Shown: positions 7,629 to 17,100 of the stretch, piece after piece
Numbering within the stretch: the stretch's first letter is position 1
Layout of the letters: every line of letters starts with the position of its first letter
Assembly: GCA_964022665.1 (NCBI GenBank)
Contig: CAXIDF010000003.1
Location: 62,001-126,000 of the forward strand
From: Haliea sp964022665
Lineage (GTDB): Bacteria; Pseudomonadota; Gammaproteobacteria; Pseudomonadales; Halieaceae
Length of the DNA: 64,000 nt
Direction of reading: 5' to 3'
The notes under the pieces: model-generated
What the model saw: the letters and a program-made list of their open reading frames with translations, nothing else
Database searches by the model: none
What the model was told of the DNA's origin: nothing
Made by a program: the position numbers and the translations under genes

Positions 7629-8396
7629 CTACTTCCCCTTCCACACAGGTGCGCGCTTCTCGGCAAAGGCTGTGGCGCCCTCTATGGCGTCTTCGCTGAC
7701 AAATACCGGCTGCAGGAGCTTTTGTTGCTCGGCGAACATATTGCCGGTGTTCCAGTCCTGGGCCTTGGCAATCACCTGTTTGCTGACGGCGACGGCGAGT
7801 GGGCCGTTGGCAGCAATCTTCGCGGCAAGTGCCTTGGCGGCCTCCAGTGCGGTACCGCTGGCGACGACCTGGTTGATGAGGCCCAGTTCATAGGCGCGCT
7901 GTGAGGTTATGAAATCCCCGGTCAGGGCCAGCTCCATGGCGACGCGTGACGGAATCTGTTTGGGCAATTTCACCAGCCCGCCGGCACCGGCAGCGAGCCC
8001 GCGTTTGACTTCAGGAATGCCGAACTTGGTATCATCCGCTGCAACAACGAGGTCGCAGCTGATGGCGAGCTCAAACCCACCGGCAAGGGCATAGCCTTCA
8101 ACCGCGGCGATCAGGGGTTTGTTCACCAGATATTCACACACACCCGCAAATCCACGGCCCTCGACTACGGGGATTTCGCCGGTCACAAAGGCCTTGAGGT
8201 CCATGCCGGAACAGAAAGTGCCGCCCGCGCCCGTGAGAATTGCAACGCGGATATCCGGGTTGCTTTCCAACTCATCAATGGCCTTGGCTATGCCCACGGC
8301 GACGGCCTTGTTCACCGCGTTCTTGGCCTGGGGGCGGTTGAGGGTGATGGTCATAACGCCATCTGCGATATCAACAATGACTTCTTCTGCAGACAC
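7629..8396 (-). CDS. Enoyl-CoA hydratase/isomerase (crotonase) family protein
   Basis: A 255-residue crotonase-fold acyl-CoA enzyme. The oxyanion-hole segments are CSGMDLKAF and GYALAGGFELA. Both glutamates used by true enoyl-CoA hydratases appear present (the Glu of GGFELA and the Glu of FGIPEVKRG), so hydration of a 2-enoyl-CoA is plausible. The start is GTG at 8396, fixed by the AAGGAGA ribosome-binding site eight bases upstream. It ends 28 bases from the AraC stop, convergently, so it is transcribed separately from the mutase operon but may act in the same catabolism. Confidence 0.92.
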   Translation of the reverse strand: MSAEEVIVDIADGVMTITLNRPQAKNAVNKAVAVGIAKAIDELESNPDIRVAILTGAGGTFCSGMDLKAFVTGEIPVVEGRGFAGVCEYLVNKPLIAAVEGYALAGGFELAISCDLVVAADDTKFGIPEVKRGLAAGAGGLVKLPKQIPSRVAMELALTGDFITSQRAYELGLINQVVASGTALEAAKALAAKIAANGPLAVAVSKQVIAKAQDWNTGNMFAEQQKLLQPVFVSEDAIEGATAFAEKRAPVWKGK

Positions 8397-8522
8397 GGTG
8401 GTCTCCTTTTATTGGGTTGTTTGGCCGGATGAACATCGCCGATAAGGCGTGTCCGTCACCGCAGGGTGGAGATGTTATACATCGACACGGTGATGGGGGG
8501 CAATTGTATTAGCTGCAAGCCA

Positions 8523-8547
8523 GCCTCTGGAGATGAGCTCCAGAGGC
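8523..8547 (-). terminator. Stem-loop after the small membrane protein gene
   Basis: GCCTCTGGA at 8523-8531 pairs perfectly with TCCAGAGGC at 8539-8547, with a G-C pair extending the stem and a five-base loop. It lies 31 bases beyond the stop of the 57-residue gene. There is no T-run, so a terminator or mRNA-stabilising role is only suggested. Confidence 0.4.
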
Positions 8548-8577
8548 CGAGGGCGGGAAATATTCGCAGGGTTGAGA

Positions 8578-8751
8578 CTAAGTGAGTGCGGCCTGGATTG
8601 CCCACATGCCCGAAAGCACCACGCCAAACGAGCCTATCGTGGATGCAGACGCGAATATGATGGAGCCGAAGGGCTCTTGTATCCATGCCAGAAAGCGTTG
8701 CCCACGTGAGGGCTCGGTTCCCCGGTTAGGGTGGTGCTTGTCTTGCTGCAT
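8578..8751 (-). CDS. Small single-pass membrane protein, 57 residues, unknown function
   Basis: This short ORF has a good GGAG ribosome-binding site eight bases before its ATG. The product begins with a charged, polar 19-residue head (MQQDKHHPNRGTEPSRGQR) followed by FLAWIQEPFGSI and a hydrophobic C-terminal segment (IIFASASTIGSFGVVLSGMW), ending AIQAALT. One transmembrane helix at about residues 31-55, N-terminus inside, is predicted by eye from the positive head. A stem-loop follows the stop. I do not recognise a named family; small inner-membrane proteins of this shape are often stress or complex-accessory proteins. The isolated position between two unrelated minus-strand genes gives no functional hint. 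Confidence 0.55.
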   Translation of the reverse strand: MQQDKHHPNRGTEPSRGQRFLAWIQEPFGSIIFASASTIGSFGVVLSGMWAIQAALT

Positions 8752-8871
8752 GCTCAGTGCTCCGTGTTCGGGGATTGGGAAAACCCGGTTGGCGGTGGCG
8801 GTCGAAGAGCATTGAGAATACCGATTTCTATTGTAAGATAAAGTCGAATAATTAAAATTTAATATCAGTTT

Positions 8872-9213
8872 TTAACGATGTTTTTTGTGCCGAGCGCGGC
8901 TGCGAAGAGCGTCCTGATCATGGCCGCACTGCCAGCAGGTTTCGAAGGAAGAATCATTGTCCTCACCGCAGTTCATACATCGCCACGGAGCCGTGTTCCT
9001 TGCGCTCAGCGAGCGCTCGATCAGCTCCGTCGCCCGCTCGTAATCAGCGTCGTTGACGACCCACAATTCCGGCCACACCTCAAGCGGGGGCAAGCCCCCC
9101 ATCCCTCCTGCGGCAAACTCGTTTTTCAGCGTCACTTCAATTCCCGCCGCTTCGACGATATTCCTGAAGTTGGCAACTATGAGCCTGTTTTCGTTCGAGT
9201 AAAGTAGTCGCAT
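8872..9213 (-). CDS. DUF2007-type protein with C-terminal zinc ribbon
   Basis: A 113-residue soluble protein. The N-terminal part (MRLLYSNENRLIVANFRNIVEAAGI) matches the DUF2007 putative signal-transducing domain, a small beta-alpha fold. The C-terminus has a four-cysteine ribbon, C-x2-C near residue 79 and C-x2-C near 93 (CMNCGED, CWQCGHD), resembling RanBP2-type zinc fingers, then a basic tail (RSRARHKKHR) that could touch nucleic acid. The family's function is unknown. The gene is monocistronic. Confidence 0.85.
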   Translation of the reverse strand: MRLLYSNENRLIVANFRNIVEAAGIEVTLKNEFAAGGMGGLPPLEVWPELWVVNDADYERATELIERSLSARNTAPWRCMNCGEDNDSSFETCWQCGHDQDALRSRARHKKHR

Positions 9214-9544
9214 TGATCAGCTCCCCGGCACCGGCGTTTCAGCCGCAGTATTAATAGCCGCCAAGGCACATTACCATGAGGCTTTCAATTCGACTGTTGC
9301 CGATTGCATGCGCCGCATGCCGCTGGAACAGAGCAGGAAGCTAAAAAAGCGGCGGGTTGGCCGAAGCTGAGTTGAATTTGCAAAATCCGATATCCGGCCC
9401 GTTGCTGTAGAGAATATGCAGAGAGTGGTACCGCGTTCGTCTTCCCGTAGCTATCGCAACATCGAGACGATTGACGGGGAGGGTTCTGTGGGATGGCAGC
9501 AGGTCCGGCCCGATAACGGAGTCGTAGTAGGGGTTTCAATGGTA
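9214..9544. other. Intergenic stretch without a supported gene
   Basis: These 331 bases separate the DUF2007 gene and tRNA-Arg. No ORF with a plausible start and composition was found on either strand. A GCATGC-GCC-GCATGC repeat sits at 9306-9320. The promoter of the DUF2007 gene should lie near 9214-9260, but no convincing boxes were seen. Confidence 0.5.
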
Positions 9545-9621
<77 letters not shown>

Positions 9622-9678
9622 AAAACTGCAGTTGCGGCTGGCTCGCGCCAGTATTCCGCACCCCTTTGAGGGGAGCGG

Positions 9679-9707
9679 ACTATAGCAAAGCCCGCCACGG
9701 CGCTCAA
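9679..9707 (-). promoter_or_regulatory. Sigma-70 promoter of tRNA-Arg
   Basis: On the minus strand TTGAGC (9707-9702) and TATAGT (9684-9679) are separated by exactly 17 bases and followed by a GC-rich discriminator (CCGCTCCCC), the pattern of stringently controlled stable-RNA promoters. Transcription should begin near 9672. That places an imperfect hairpin (CCGC-A-CCCC loop GGGG-A-GCGG, 9656-9678) around the start of the leader. Confidence 0.7.
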
Positions 9708-9755
9708 TAGAGCAATGCCGGGCGCTACGCCGGGTTCAAACGTGTGTCCGTCCCA

Positions 9756-10376
9756 CTATTCTTCGCCCGCAGCCCCGGACCCCGGTGGGAAGGCTGCGAA
9801 AATCACTTCCGCTGCCTCGTTGTAGCGCGACTGGTCCTGCAGCTGCTTGCCGGTCAAGCGTGAATGGGTGACGCCGCGCCATACGGAGCGTTCCATCTCC
9901 GGGTCGATCATGTCGACGATGAAGGTGCCCTCGGTGTAGTCGCGTACGCTCACTTCCGTGGACATGCCCATGCAGGACCAGCAGTTGTAATAGCTGTAGC
10001 GGTTATAGCCGTAATACATGCCCATGTAGCCGGGGCGGTCGTAGGTTTGCACATCGGTCTTGAACTGGGTGAGCAGGTGCCAGCTGATCAGCATGTCGGC
10101 GGCAGCCGCGTCTTCCACCAGCGTTATGCCTTTCAGTGACAGGGCATGCCGTATGGCGGTGTCGACGCGGTCCTTCTGGATATCGCTGAGCTGCAGGGGG
10201 TTATCGCCTGCCACACTCCCGGAATCCTCGAGGAATGCGACACTGCGAACTTGGCTGAAGTCGTAGCTCTGGTTGTAGTCTACATCCGGTTTGGGTGGGC
10301 CGCTGGCGCAGGCCAGCAGCAGGATACTGAGGCCGCCAAGCAGGACGACTTTGAAGGTGTTGTAGGCAGTTTTCAC
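9756..10376 (-). CDS. DUF4136-type outer-membrane lipoprotein
   Basis: A 206-residue lipoprotein with signal peptide and lipobox LLAC (Cys at about residue 23), then the DUF4136 pattern: YDFSQVRSVAFLEDSG, DRVDTAIRHALSLKGITLVEDAAAADMLISWHL, and GTFIVDMIDPEMERSVWRGVTHSRLTGKQ. A Tyr/Met/Gly-rich insert (PGYMGMYYGYNRYSYYNCWSCMGM) occupies the middle. DUF4136 proteins are periplasmic-facing lipoproteins of unknown role. The gene is probably transcribed alone, ending before the tRNA promoter. Confidence 0.9.
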   Translation of the reverse strand: MKTAYNTFKVVLLGGLSILLLACASGPPKPDVDYNQSYDFSQVRSVAFLEDSGSVAGDNPLQLSDIQKDRVDTAIRHALSLKGITLVEDAAAADMLISWHLLTQFKTDVQTYDRPGYMGMYYGYNRYSYYNCWSCMGMSTEVSVRDYTEGTFIVDMIDPEMERSVWRGVTHSRLTGKQLQDQSRYNEAAEVIFAAFPPGSGAAGEE

Positions 10377-10488
10377 GTGCGGTACCCCTGTACGGTTGTC
10401 TGTTCTGTGTGACCTCTTCTATATAGAATAGGACTCGCCCTTTGCTCGGGAGTTTCCCGGGATACAAAATCGAATAAATCACGGACTA

Positions 10489-11541
10489 TCAACCCGCTCG
10501 TCCCCCGGCGCCGCCGCAGGGCTCCAGTGTGGCCTGCAGCGCCTCGACATGCTGCCTGGGTGCCTCTGCCCAGCGCGACAGGCTGGCGTCGCGTCGGCTC
10601 CGCCAGCTCTGGTAAGCGGGGGGCAGGGCGGAGGCCACCTGCTGCTCCAGGTCCTGCAAGAGTGGCAGTAAGTCGTGCTGGCGGCGGCCGAGGTCTGCGG
10701 ACCACGGTTGCACGTTGCCCACAAAGAACTTTTCTATCACGGTGTTCAGTGTGTCTGCCGTCGCGGGCCGCAGGTCGCCGCGGCAGAGTGGCCCCTCGGC
10801 GCGCTGCGCGGCCAGCACCGCATTGCCAGCCGCCAGCCAGCCCTGCTGCAGCGCCAGTGCTCTGAGCAGCGCGCCGCCATCGCCGAGCGCGACTTCGCTG
10901 AGCTGTATCTCGAAAGCCATATTGTCAGCACGGTAGTCGCCCGCCAGCCAGCGGCGCACGCTGGCATTGATGTTGGAGAGCGCGGTGAGCGGCGCGCTGC
11001 TGGTATTGGCGGGGTACTGGCCCAGGGCCGATGGCGGCCGCCACAGGGCGCGGTACTCGGGTCCGCCGAGAGTGGCGTTGAATATGAGTGCGGGCAGTTG
11101 TCGCTGCTTCTGGGTATGGGCACTCGCCAGCAGGTCGGCCAGTGCGTCCTCCCCCTGGCTGCGCTGGTAGTCGATGCATTCGGGGGCCAACTGCAGGAAT
11201 TCCAGCTCCAGCAACAGGCGCTGGGAGGCGCTCGCCATGAGGCCCAGGCTGCTGTTGCGTTTGCCGATGGTCACCTGCACCGCGCAACCGGTGAGGGCGA
11301 GAAAGTCCAGGGTTCCCAGGTTGCCGCTTTCCAGGGTCAGTTTGAGTTCGCTGCGGTGCGGTAGCCGGGGCAGGGTGGCTGGGGTGGCCGCCGGCGCGGT
11401 GTGCCCCAGAGTGCGTTCCAGCCGTTGCACATAGTCGGCGAGTGCTGCATCGGGTGGGGGTTCGGCGCAGGCAACAAGCGCAAGCACACCGGCGATGAGC
11501 GCGGTGCGCAGGAACCGGAGTTGCGAGAAACAGGCTTGCAT
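10489..11541 (-). CDS. DUF3080-type lipoprotein
   Basis: A 350-residue predicted lipoprotein. I chose the internal ATG (MQACFSQLRF) because it gives a clean signal peptide ending in LVAC; the longer frame adds 14 unrelated residues. The mature part matches the gammaproteobacterial DUF3080 family: the DYVQRLERTL start, LPHRSELKL, IGKRNSSLGLMASASQRLLLELEFL, and the APECI and LWRPPSALGQYP segments. Function is unknown. It precedes the DUF4136 gene on the same strand with a 112-base gap. Confidence 0.85.
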   Translation of the reverse strand: MQACFSQLRFLRTALIAGVLALVACAEPPPDAALADYVQRLERTLGHTAPAATPATLPRLPHRSELKLTLESGNLGTLDFLALTGCAVQVTIGKRNSSLGLMASASQRLLLELEFLQLAPECIDYQRSQGEDALADLLASAHTQKQRQLPALIFNATLGGPEYRALWRPPSALGQYPANTSSAPLTALSNINASVRRWLAGDYRADNMAFEIQLSEVALGDGGALLRALALQQGWLAAGNAVLAAQRAEGPLCRGDLRPATADTLNTVIEKFFVGNVQPWSADLGRRQHDLLPLLQDLEQQVASALPPAYQSWRSRRDASLSRWAEAPRQHVEALQATLEPCGGAGGRAG

Positions 11542-11649
11542 GGCGCTGTTATAACCGAATTGGCGTGGCCGCGCTGCGGGCAAATGTGAGCACGCTGCCC
11601 CCGCCGATTCGTCGCCCGGCGCAGCGCTGCCCGCGGGCGCTGTGCCGTG

Positions 11650-12285
11650 TTATTGGTCGCCCGCGGATTCCAGAGCGGCCTTGGCCCGCGGCAGCCAGGC
11701 GTGAATATGGCTGCACTCTTCGGGTACCGCGGCCTTGATCCAGCCGGCAAACTCCACGCAGATCAGCAGGTCGATATCCGCCATGGAAAAGTGCTCGCCG
11801 GCGAGAAAGGTGCTCTTTGCCAGTGCGCGGTCCACCATGCGCCAGCCACCCTCCAGGCGCTGCTTGCCCCGGTCCACCAGAGCTGGAATCTGCGCTACGT
11901 TCATCGGCCCGGGGAGTGCGCGGTCGGCAAACGCGGGGTTACCGTTGCGGAATACTTCGGCAATGGCGTGGAAAATGCTGTTGAACAGCCGGTGGTTCCA
12001 GCTGATGACCTGGGCCTTCTCCAGCGGCGTCGTGCCGAGCAGGGGTTTCTCGGGGTAGAGCGCCTCCAGGTAGACGCAGGCGCCGATCACTTCCGTGAGC
12101 ACCGTGCCGTCATCCAGCGCCAAGGCGGGCACAGTGCACATCGGGTTGACTTTGCGGAAGCTCTCTTCGAACTGCGCTTGCTTCATCATGTCAACTTGCT
12201 CGGTGTCGAGCGCGATGCCCTTGTAGTCCAGGAACAGCTGCAGGCGGCGCGGGTTGGGGGCGGGGTCGTAGGTGTAGAGCTTCAT
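11650..12285 (-). CDS. Glutathione S-transferase family protein
   Basis: A 211-residue cytosolic GST-fold protein. The thioredoxin-like N-domain starts MKLYTYDPAPNPRRLQLFLDYKGI and contains the cis-Pro motif CTVPAL followed by the glutathione-contacting LTEVIGACVYLE. The all-helical C-domain includes the AGEHFSMADIDLLICVEF N-capping motif. Substrate is unknown. ATG 12285 is preceded by GGAGAAG at good spacing; the longer upstream frame lacks family similarity. It is divergent from the cytochrome c5 gene. Confidence 0.92.
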   Translation of the reverse strand: MKLYTYDPAPNPRRLQLFLDYKGIALDTEQVDMMKQAQFEESFRKVNPMCTVPALALDDGTVLTEVIGACVYLEALYPEKPLLGTTPLEKAQVISWNHRLFNSIFHAIAEVFRNGNPAFADRALPGPMNVAQIPALVDRGKQRLEGGWRMVDRALAKSTFLAGEHFSMADIDLLICVEFAGWIKAAVPEECSHIHAWLPRAKAALESAGDQ

Positions 12286-12367
12286 GCGGCTTCTCCAGGT
12301 GATGTCCGGTGTACGCGCTATAGTACGGTCAAACCGCGCACTGGTGCCAGCAGCGCTCAATGCCGAG

Positions 12368-12396
12368 TTTTCCCCCGGCGCATAACTGGCTATAAT
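12368..12396 (+). promoter_or_regulatory. Sigma-70 promoter of the cytochrome c5 gene
   Basis: A perfect TATAAT at 12391-12396 lies 31 bases before the coding region, with a weak -35 (TTTTCC, 12368-12373) at the ideal 17-base spacing. Confidence 0.6.
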
Positions 12397-12427
12397 GCGC
12401 GGCCAGTAAACAGAGGACTCCATTGTG

Positions 12428-12853
12428 ATGAGCCGAATTGTAGTGAGTATCGTGGCGCTGTGTGCCGCAATGGCAGCCGGTGCAATTGAACTGTCTGACA
12501 GCCAGCGGGCAGCCATCGAGGAACGCATCAAGCCCATGGGTGAAGTGTGCCTGCAGGGCGATGCCAGCTGCGGTGGCGCAGCAGCGGTGGGCGGTGCAGC
12601 CATGGCGCGTTCCGGTGAGGAAGTGTACAACGCGGCCTGCATGGCCTGTCACATGACCGGTGCGGGCGGTGCGCCAGTGGTGGGCGACGCCACGGTGTGG
12701 GCCGATCGCATAGCCAAGGGCATGGAAGTGTTGCACGACCACGGCATCAACGGTATTCCCGGCACCGGCATGATCGCCAAGGGCGGCTGCATGAGCTGCT
12801 CCGACGAGGAAGTCATGGCGGCGGTAGACTTTATGGTGGAGAACAGCCAGTAA
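12428..12853 (+). CDS. Cytochrome c5-like monohaem periplasmic cytochrome
   Basis: A 141-residue periplasmic electron carrier. An N-terminal signal peptide (MSRIVVSIVALCAAMAAGA) is followed by an acidic/Ala spacer and a class I cytochrome c domain. The haem motif is CMACH near residue 72, a distal Met lies in PGTGMIAKGGC, and a CMSC pair near the end is typical of the c5 family. It probably passes electrons from the bc1 complex to an oxidase. A GTG three bases upstream (12425) is an alternative start, closer to the AGAGGA site. It is monocistronic, with its own promoter and a strong terminator. Confidence 0.93.
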   Translation: MSRIVVSIVALCAAMAAGAIELSDSQRAAIEERIKPMGEVCLQGDASCGGAAAVGGAAMARSGEEVYNAACMACHMTGAGGAPVVGDATVWADRIAKGMEVLHDHGINGIPGTGMIAKGGCMSCSDEEVMAAVDFMVENSQ

Positions 12854-12870
12854 GTCACCCCGCTCGATAA

Positions 12871-12900
12871 AGCCGCCCCGCTTCGGCCGGGCGGTTTTTT
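12871..12900 (+). terminator. Rho-independent terminator after cytochrome c5
   Basis: CCGCCC pairs with GGGCGG around a short GC-rich loop and is followed immediately by TTTTTT, 20-odd bases after the stop codon. Confidence 0.9.
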
Positions 12901-12997
12901 GTGCGCGATGGTTTCTAGTCGGTTCAGCAGGATGCATGTTTTTGCCCCCCCTGTGCTCTGTTACAGTGGACGCACTGACCACAACCGGAGGTGCCGC

Positions 12998-14140
12998 GTG
13001 TCACGCTTGAAGCTCTTGATTCGTGCTCCGGCAGTCTGTTCCCTGCTCCTGCTCGCAGCCTGTTCCGAACCCCCATCCACGCCGCCGCCGGTTGGCGTAG
13101 TGGTGGATACGGTGCGGGTCGAGCCCTACCAGGCGCAGTCCGTGTACGTGGGGCGCCTGGTGGCACGCGACGACGTGACCATTCGCGCCAGTGTCAGCGG
13201 CTACCTGCAGGAGCGCAGCTTCAATGAGGGTGAGCAGGTGCAGGCGGGGGATGTGTTGTACGTTATCGACCCCTCTGAGTATGCGGCTGCGCTGGCCATT
13301 GCCCGGGCTGACCTGGCGGCAGCCAAGGCGAACCAGACCAACGCGCAACGCAATTATCAGCGCGGCCTTGAGCTGTTGCCCAAGAATGCGATTTCCCAGG
13401 TGGAGATGGACAACCTCACGGCGCAGAAACTGGACGCCGACGCCCGCATCGAGTCGGCGCAGGCGCAGGTGACTGCGGCCGAGGTGAACCTGGGGTTCAC
13501 GACTATCAAGGCGCCCATCTCGGGCCGCATCGGCCGCAGCCAGGTGAGCCCGGGGGACCTGGTAGGCCCGAGTAGCGGTGACCTCACCACGCTGGTCAGC
13601 ATCGACCCCATCGAGGCCCTGTTCCAGGTGTCGGAAGCCACCTACATCGACCAGATCAGCCAGCGAGTGACCGCCAATCCGACGGTGGATGACCTGAAGA
13701 ATATCGAGGTGACTCTGGAGCTTGCCGATGGCCTGCAGTACCCGGAGGTGGGCCAGATTGACTACTTCGGCAACCGCATTGACGCCGCTACCGGCACCAT
13801 GGAAGCCCGCGCGCGCATTCCCAACCCCTATGGCCTGCTGGTGCCCGGGCAGTATGTACGCGTCACGCTGCAGGACACGGCACTGAAGGATGGCCTGTTT
13901 GTGCCCTTGGCGGCGGTGCAGGCCGACCAGCAGGGTGCCTTTGTGCTGGTGGTGGCAGAGGATGGCACGGTGCAGCGCAGTAATGCAGAGCTTGGTGAGC
14001 GCCTGGATGACATGGTGCTGGTCACCGGCGGTCTGCAGGCAGGTGACCGTGTGATCGTGCGGGGGCTGCAGCAGGTGCGGCCGGGCATGCCGGTGACCAT
14101 CACCGCCACCGTAGGCGCTGCCGCTGACGAGGGCAACTGA
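12998..14140 (+). CDS. RND efflux periplasmic adaptor lipoprotein (AcrA/MexA family)
   Basis: A 380-residue membrane-fusion protein linking an inner-membrane RND pump to an outer-membrane channel. Lipobox LLAAC near residue 21, then beta-barrel/lipoyl half (ASVSGYLQERSFNEGEQVQAGD), an alpha-hairpin coiled coil (about 90-160), the second lipoyl half (FTTIKAPISGRIGRSQVSPGDLV) and a C-terminal barrel (LVPGQYVRVTL). I chose GTG 12998 because GGAGG lies six bases upstream and the lipoprotein signal then starts at once. Its stop overlaps the pump's ATG (TGATG). Confidence 0.93.
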   Translation: MSRLKLLIRAPAVCSLLLLAACSEPPSTPPPVGVVVDTVRVEPYQAQSVYVGRLVARDDVTIRASVSGYLQERSFNEGEQVQAGDVLYVIDPSEYAAALAIARADLAAAKANQTNAQRNYQRGLELLPKNAISQVEMDNLTAQKLDADARIESAQAQVTAAEVNLGFTTIKAPISGRIGRSQVSPGDLVGPSSGDLTTLVSIDPIEALFQVSEATYIDQISQRVTANPTVDDLKNIEVTLELADGLQYPEVGQIDYFGNRIDAATGTMEARARIPNPYGLLVPGQYVRVTLQDTALKDGLFVPLAAVQADQQGAFVLVVAEDGTVQRSNAELGERLDDMVLVTGGLQAGDRVIVRGLQQVRPGMPVTITATVGAAADEGN

Positions 14141-17100
14141 TGTTCAGTGCCTTCTTCATCCGGCGCCCCAAGTTTGCGTTGGTGATCGCCATCGTGCTCA
14201 CCCTGTTGGGCACCCTCGCGCTGCGGCTGTTGCCGGTAAACGAATATCCCCCCATCGCACCCCCCAACATCGTGGTGTCCGGTGTTTACCCGGGTGCGGC
14301 GGCCGAGGTGGTGGAGATGGCGGTGGGCGCGCCCATCGAGGATGCGGTGAACGGCGTTGAAGACATGCTTTACATGTCCTCCAAGAGCGCCAATGACGGC
14401 AGCTACTCCCTCACCATCACCTTTGCCATCGGCACGGACGCCGACATGGCGCTGGTGCGGGTACAGAACCGGGTCAAGCTGGCAGAGCCCACCCTGCCCG
14501 CGGAGGTAACGGCCCGCGGCCTGCAGATTGTGGAACGTGCGCCAGACATGCTGAAGATCATCAGCTTCACGTCGCCGGACGAATCGCTGGACTACAAGTT
14601 CCTCTCCAACTACGTGAAGATCAATGTGGCGGGGGCGCTGAGCCGGGTGCCGGGTATCTCCGGCGCGACGGTAATGGGCGAAGCGGACTACGCCATGCGG
14701 CTCTGGCTGGACCCGGACAAAATGGCCAACCGCAGCCTGTCGGTGACGGATATCCAGGCGGCATTGCGCGAACAGAACGTACAGGTGGCGGCCGGCAAGA
14801 TCGGCGGCCCGCCCTTCGACCAGCGTATGGAAACCGAGTTTACCCTGCGTGTGAAAGGGCGCCTGCAGGATGTAGAGGAATTCGAGAACATTGTGCTGCG
14901 CGCCCGCCCGGATGGTTCTGCCATTTACCTGCGCGATGTAGCGCGGGTGGAGCTGGGGCAGTCCTCCTACGGATTCTACGGGGAGATCAGCGGTCGCCCG
15001 GCGGTCAATGTCGCCCTCTACCAGGCTTCTGACGCCAATGCGCTGGAGGTGGGCAAAACGGTGGATGCGCTGGTGGCGGATCTGGCGCAGGCATTCCCGG
15101 CGGGCATGGCCTACCAGATCAACTACGACACTACACGCTACGTGTCGACGGCGGTTTCCCAGGTGTTGCAGTCGCTGCTGGTGGCGGTACTGCTGGTGGT
15201 GCTCATCACGTTCCTGTTTCTGGGCAGCCTGCGCGCTACCTTGGTGCCGGCGGTGACTATCCCGGTATCGCTGGTGTCCTCGCTGGCGGTGCTGTTCCTG
15301 CTGGGCATGTCGATCAACACCATGACCCTGTTCGCCCTGATTCTGGCGATTGGCGTGGTGGTGGATGATGCCATTCTGGTGATCGAAAACTGCGACCGGC
15401 ACCTGCGCGAAGACCCGGAGCTGCAGCCGCGGGATGCAGCCCTGCAGACCATGCGCGAGGTGGGCGGGGCAATTATTGCCACTACGCTGGTGCTCCTTGC
15501 GGTGTTCCTGCCGGTGGCGGCGCTGCCGGGCATCACCGGGGAGATGTATCGCCAGTTCGGCGTCACCATCTGTGTGGCGGTGGTGTTTTCCTCCATCAAC
15601 GCGCTTACCCTGAGCCCGGCTCTGTGCGCTCTGTTGCTGCAACGGGGCGGCCAGCGCGACGCGGGCTGGTACCGGCTGTTCCTGGCCGGCTTTGCACGCG
15701 TTACCGGCGGCTACACGCGCGGTGTGGACTGGGTGCTGCGCAAACTGCTGGTGGTGGGGCTGATTTTTGTGGCGTGGATGGGTGCGCTGGCGGTGGGAGT
15801 GATCGCCACGCCGACTGCGCTGGTGCCGGATGAGGACAAGGGTGCGCTGCTGGTGAACATCCAGTTGCCGGATGCCGCGTCCCTGTTGCGCACCCGCGAT
15901 GCCGTGCGCAAGGTGTCGGATATTATCGCTGCCGATGATGCCGTGCAGAGTGTGACCGAGGTGACCGGGTTTTCCATTCTCACCGGTGCCATGGCGAGCA
16001 ATGCCGCTACGCTGTTCGTGGTGCTCAAGCATTGGGATGACCGCCAGCGGGCCGAGGAGCTGGTGTTCAATGTGGCGCAGCGCATCAATCAGCAGGCATT
16101 TCTGCGGGTGCCAGAGGCGCAGGTGGTGGCGATTGCGCCTCCTGCCATCCCGGGCATGGGGGCGGTGGGCGGCCTGGAGCTGATGCTGCAGGATACGCTG
16201 TCGCGCGGGCCGACCGAGCTGGCCACGGTGCTCAACAATTTCATTGTGGAGAGCAATGCACAGCCGGCCCTGGCCGGCGTGTTCAGTACCTTCCGCGCCA
16301 ATGTGCCCCAGTATTTTATCGACGTGGACCGGGTGAAAGCGAAGAACCTGGGGGTGCCCTTGAGCGAGGTGTTCCTGACCCTGCAGGCGCAGCTGGGCTC
16401 CTTGTATATCAACGATTTCAACAAGTTCGGCCAGACTTACCAGGTCACCATGCAGGCAGACGCACCGTTTCGCGCGGACCTGGAAGGTCTTGAGCACTTT
16501 TACGTCAAGTCTGGCAGCGGGGAGATGGTGCCCCTGAGTACCCTGGTGCGCAGTAGCCTTACCCTGGGTCCGGACGTCACCCAGCGCTACAACCTGTACC
16601 GCGCCGCCACCGTACGCGGCAGTGTCACGCCCGGTTTCAGCAGTGGCGATGGTATGCGGGCCTTCGAGGCGGTGGCCGCCACCTTGCCCGCGGGTTACCG
16701 CGTGGCCTGGACGGGCGCCGCGTTCCAGCAACAAGAGGCAGGCAACACGGCGTTGCTTGGCTTTGGCCTCGCCCTGGTGTTTGTCTACCTGTTCCTTGTG
16801 GCGCAGTATGAGAGCTGGTCGGTTCCCGTTGCCATTATCCTGGTGGTGCCTATGGCGATTGGCGGGGCGATTGTCGCGCTGCTGCTTACCGGGCAGGCGC
16901 TGAACCTGTACGCCCAAATCGGGCTGGTGCTGCTGATTGCCATGGCGGCAAAGAATGCCATCCTGATCGTCGAGTTCGCCCGGCAGCTGCGCGAAGAGAG
17001 AGGGCGCAGCATCGTCGAAGCCGCGGCGGAGGCGGGTCGTTTGCGCTTTCGTGCGGTGTGCATGACGGCGGTGTCTTTCATCCTTGGCATCCTGCCGCTG

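Noticed and set aside
9306..9320. GCATGC repeated three bases apart near tRNA-Arg, considered as an attachment site
   Set aside because: It is too short, not at the tRNA 3' end, and no integrase or duplicated tRNA end was found nearby.
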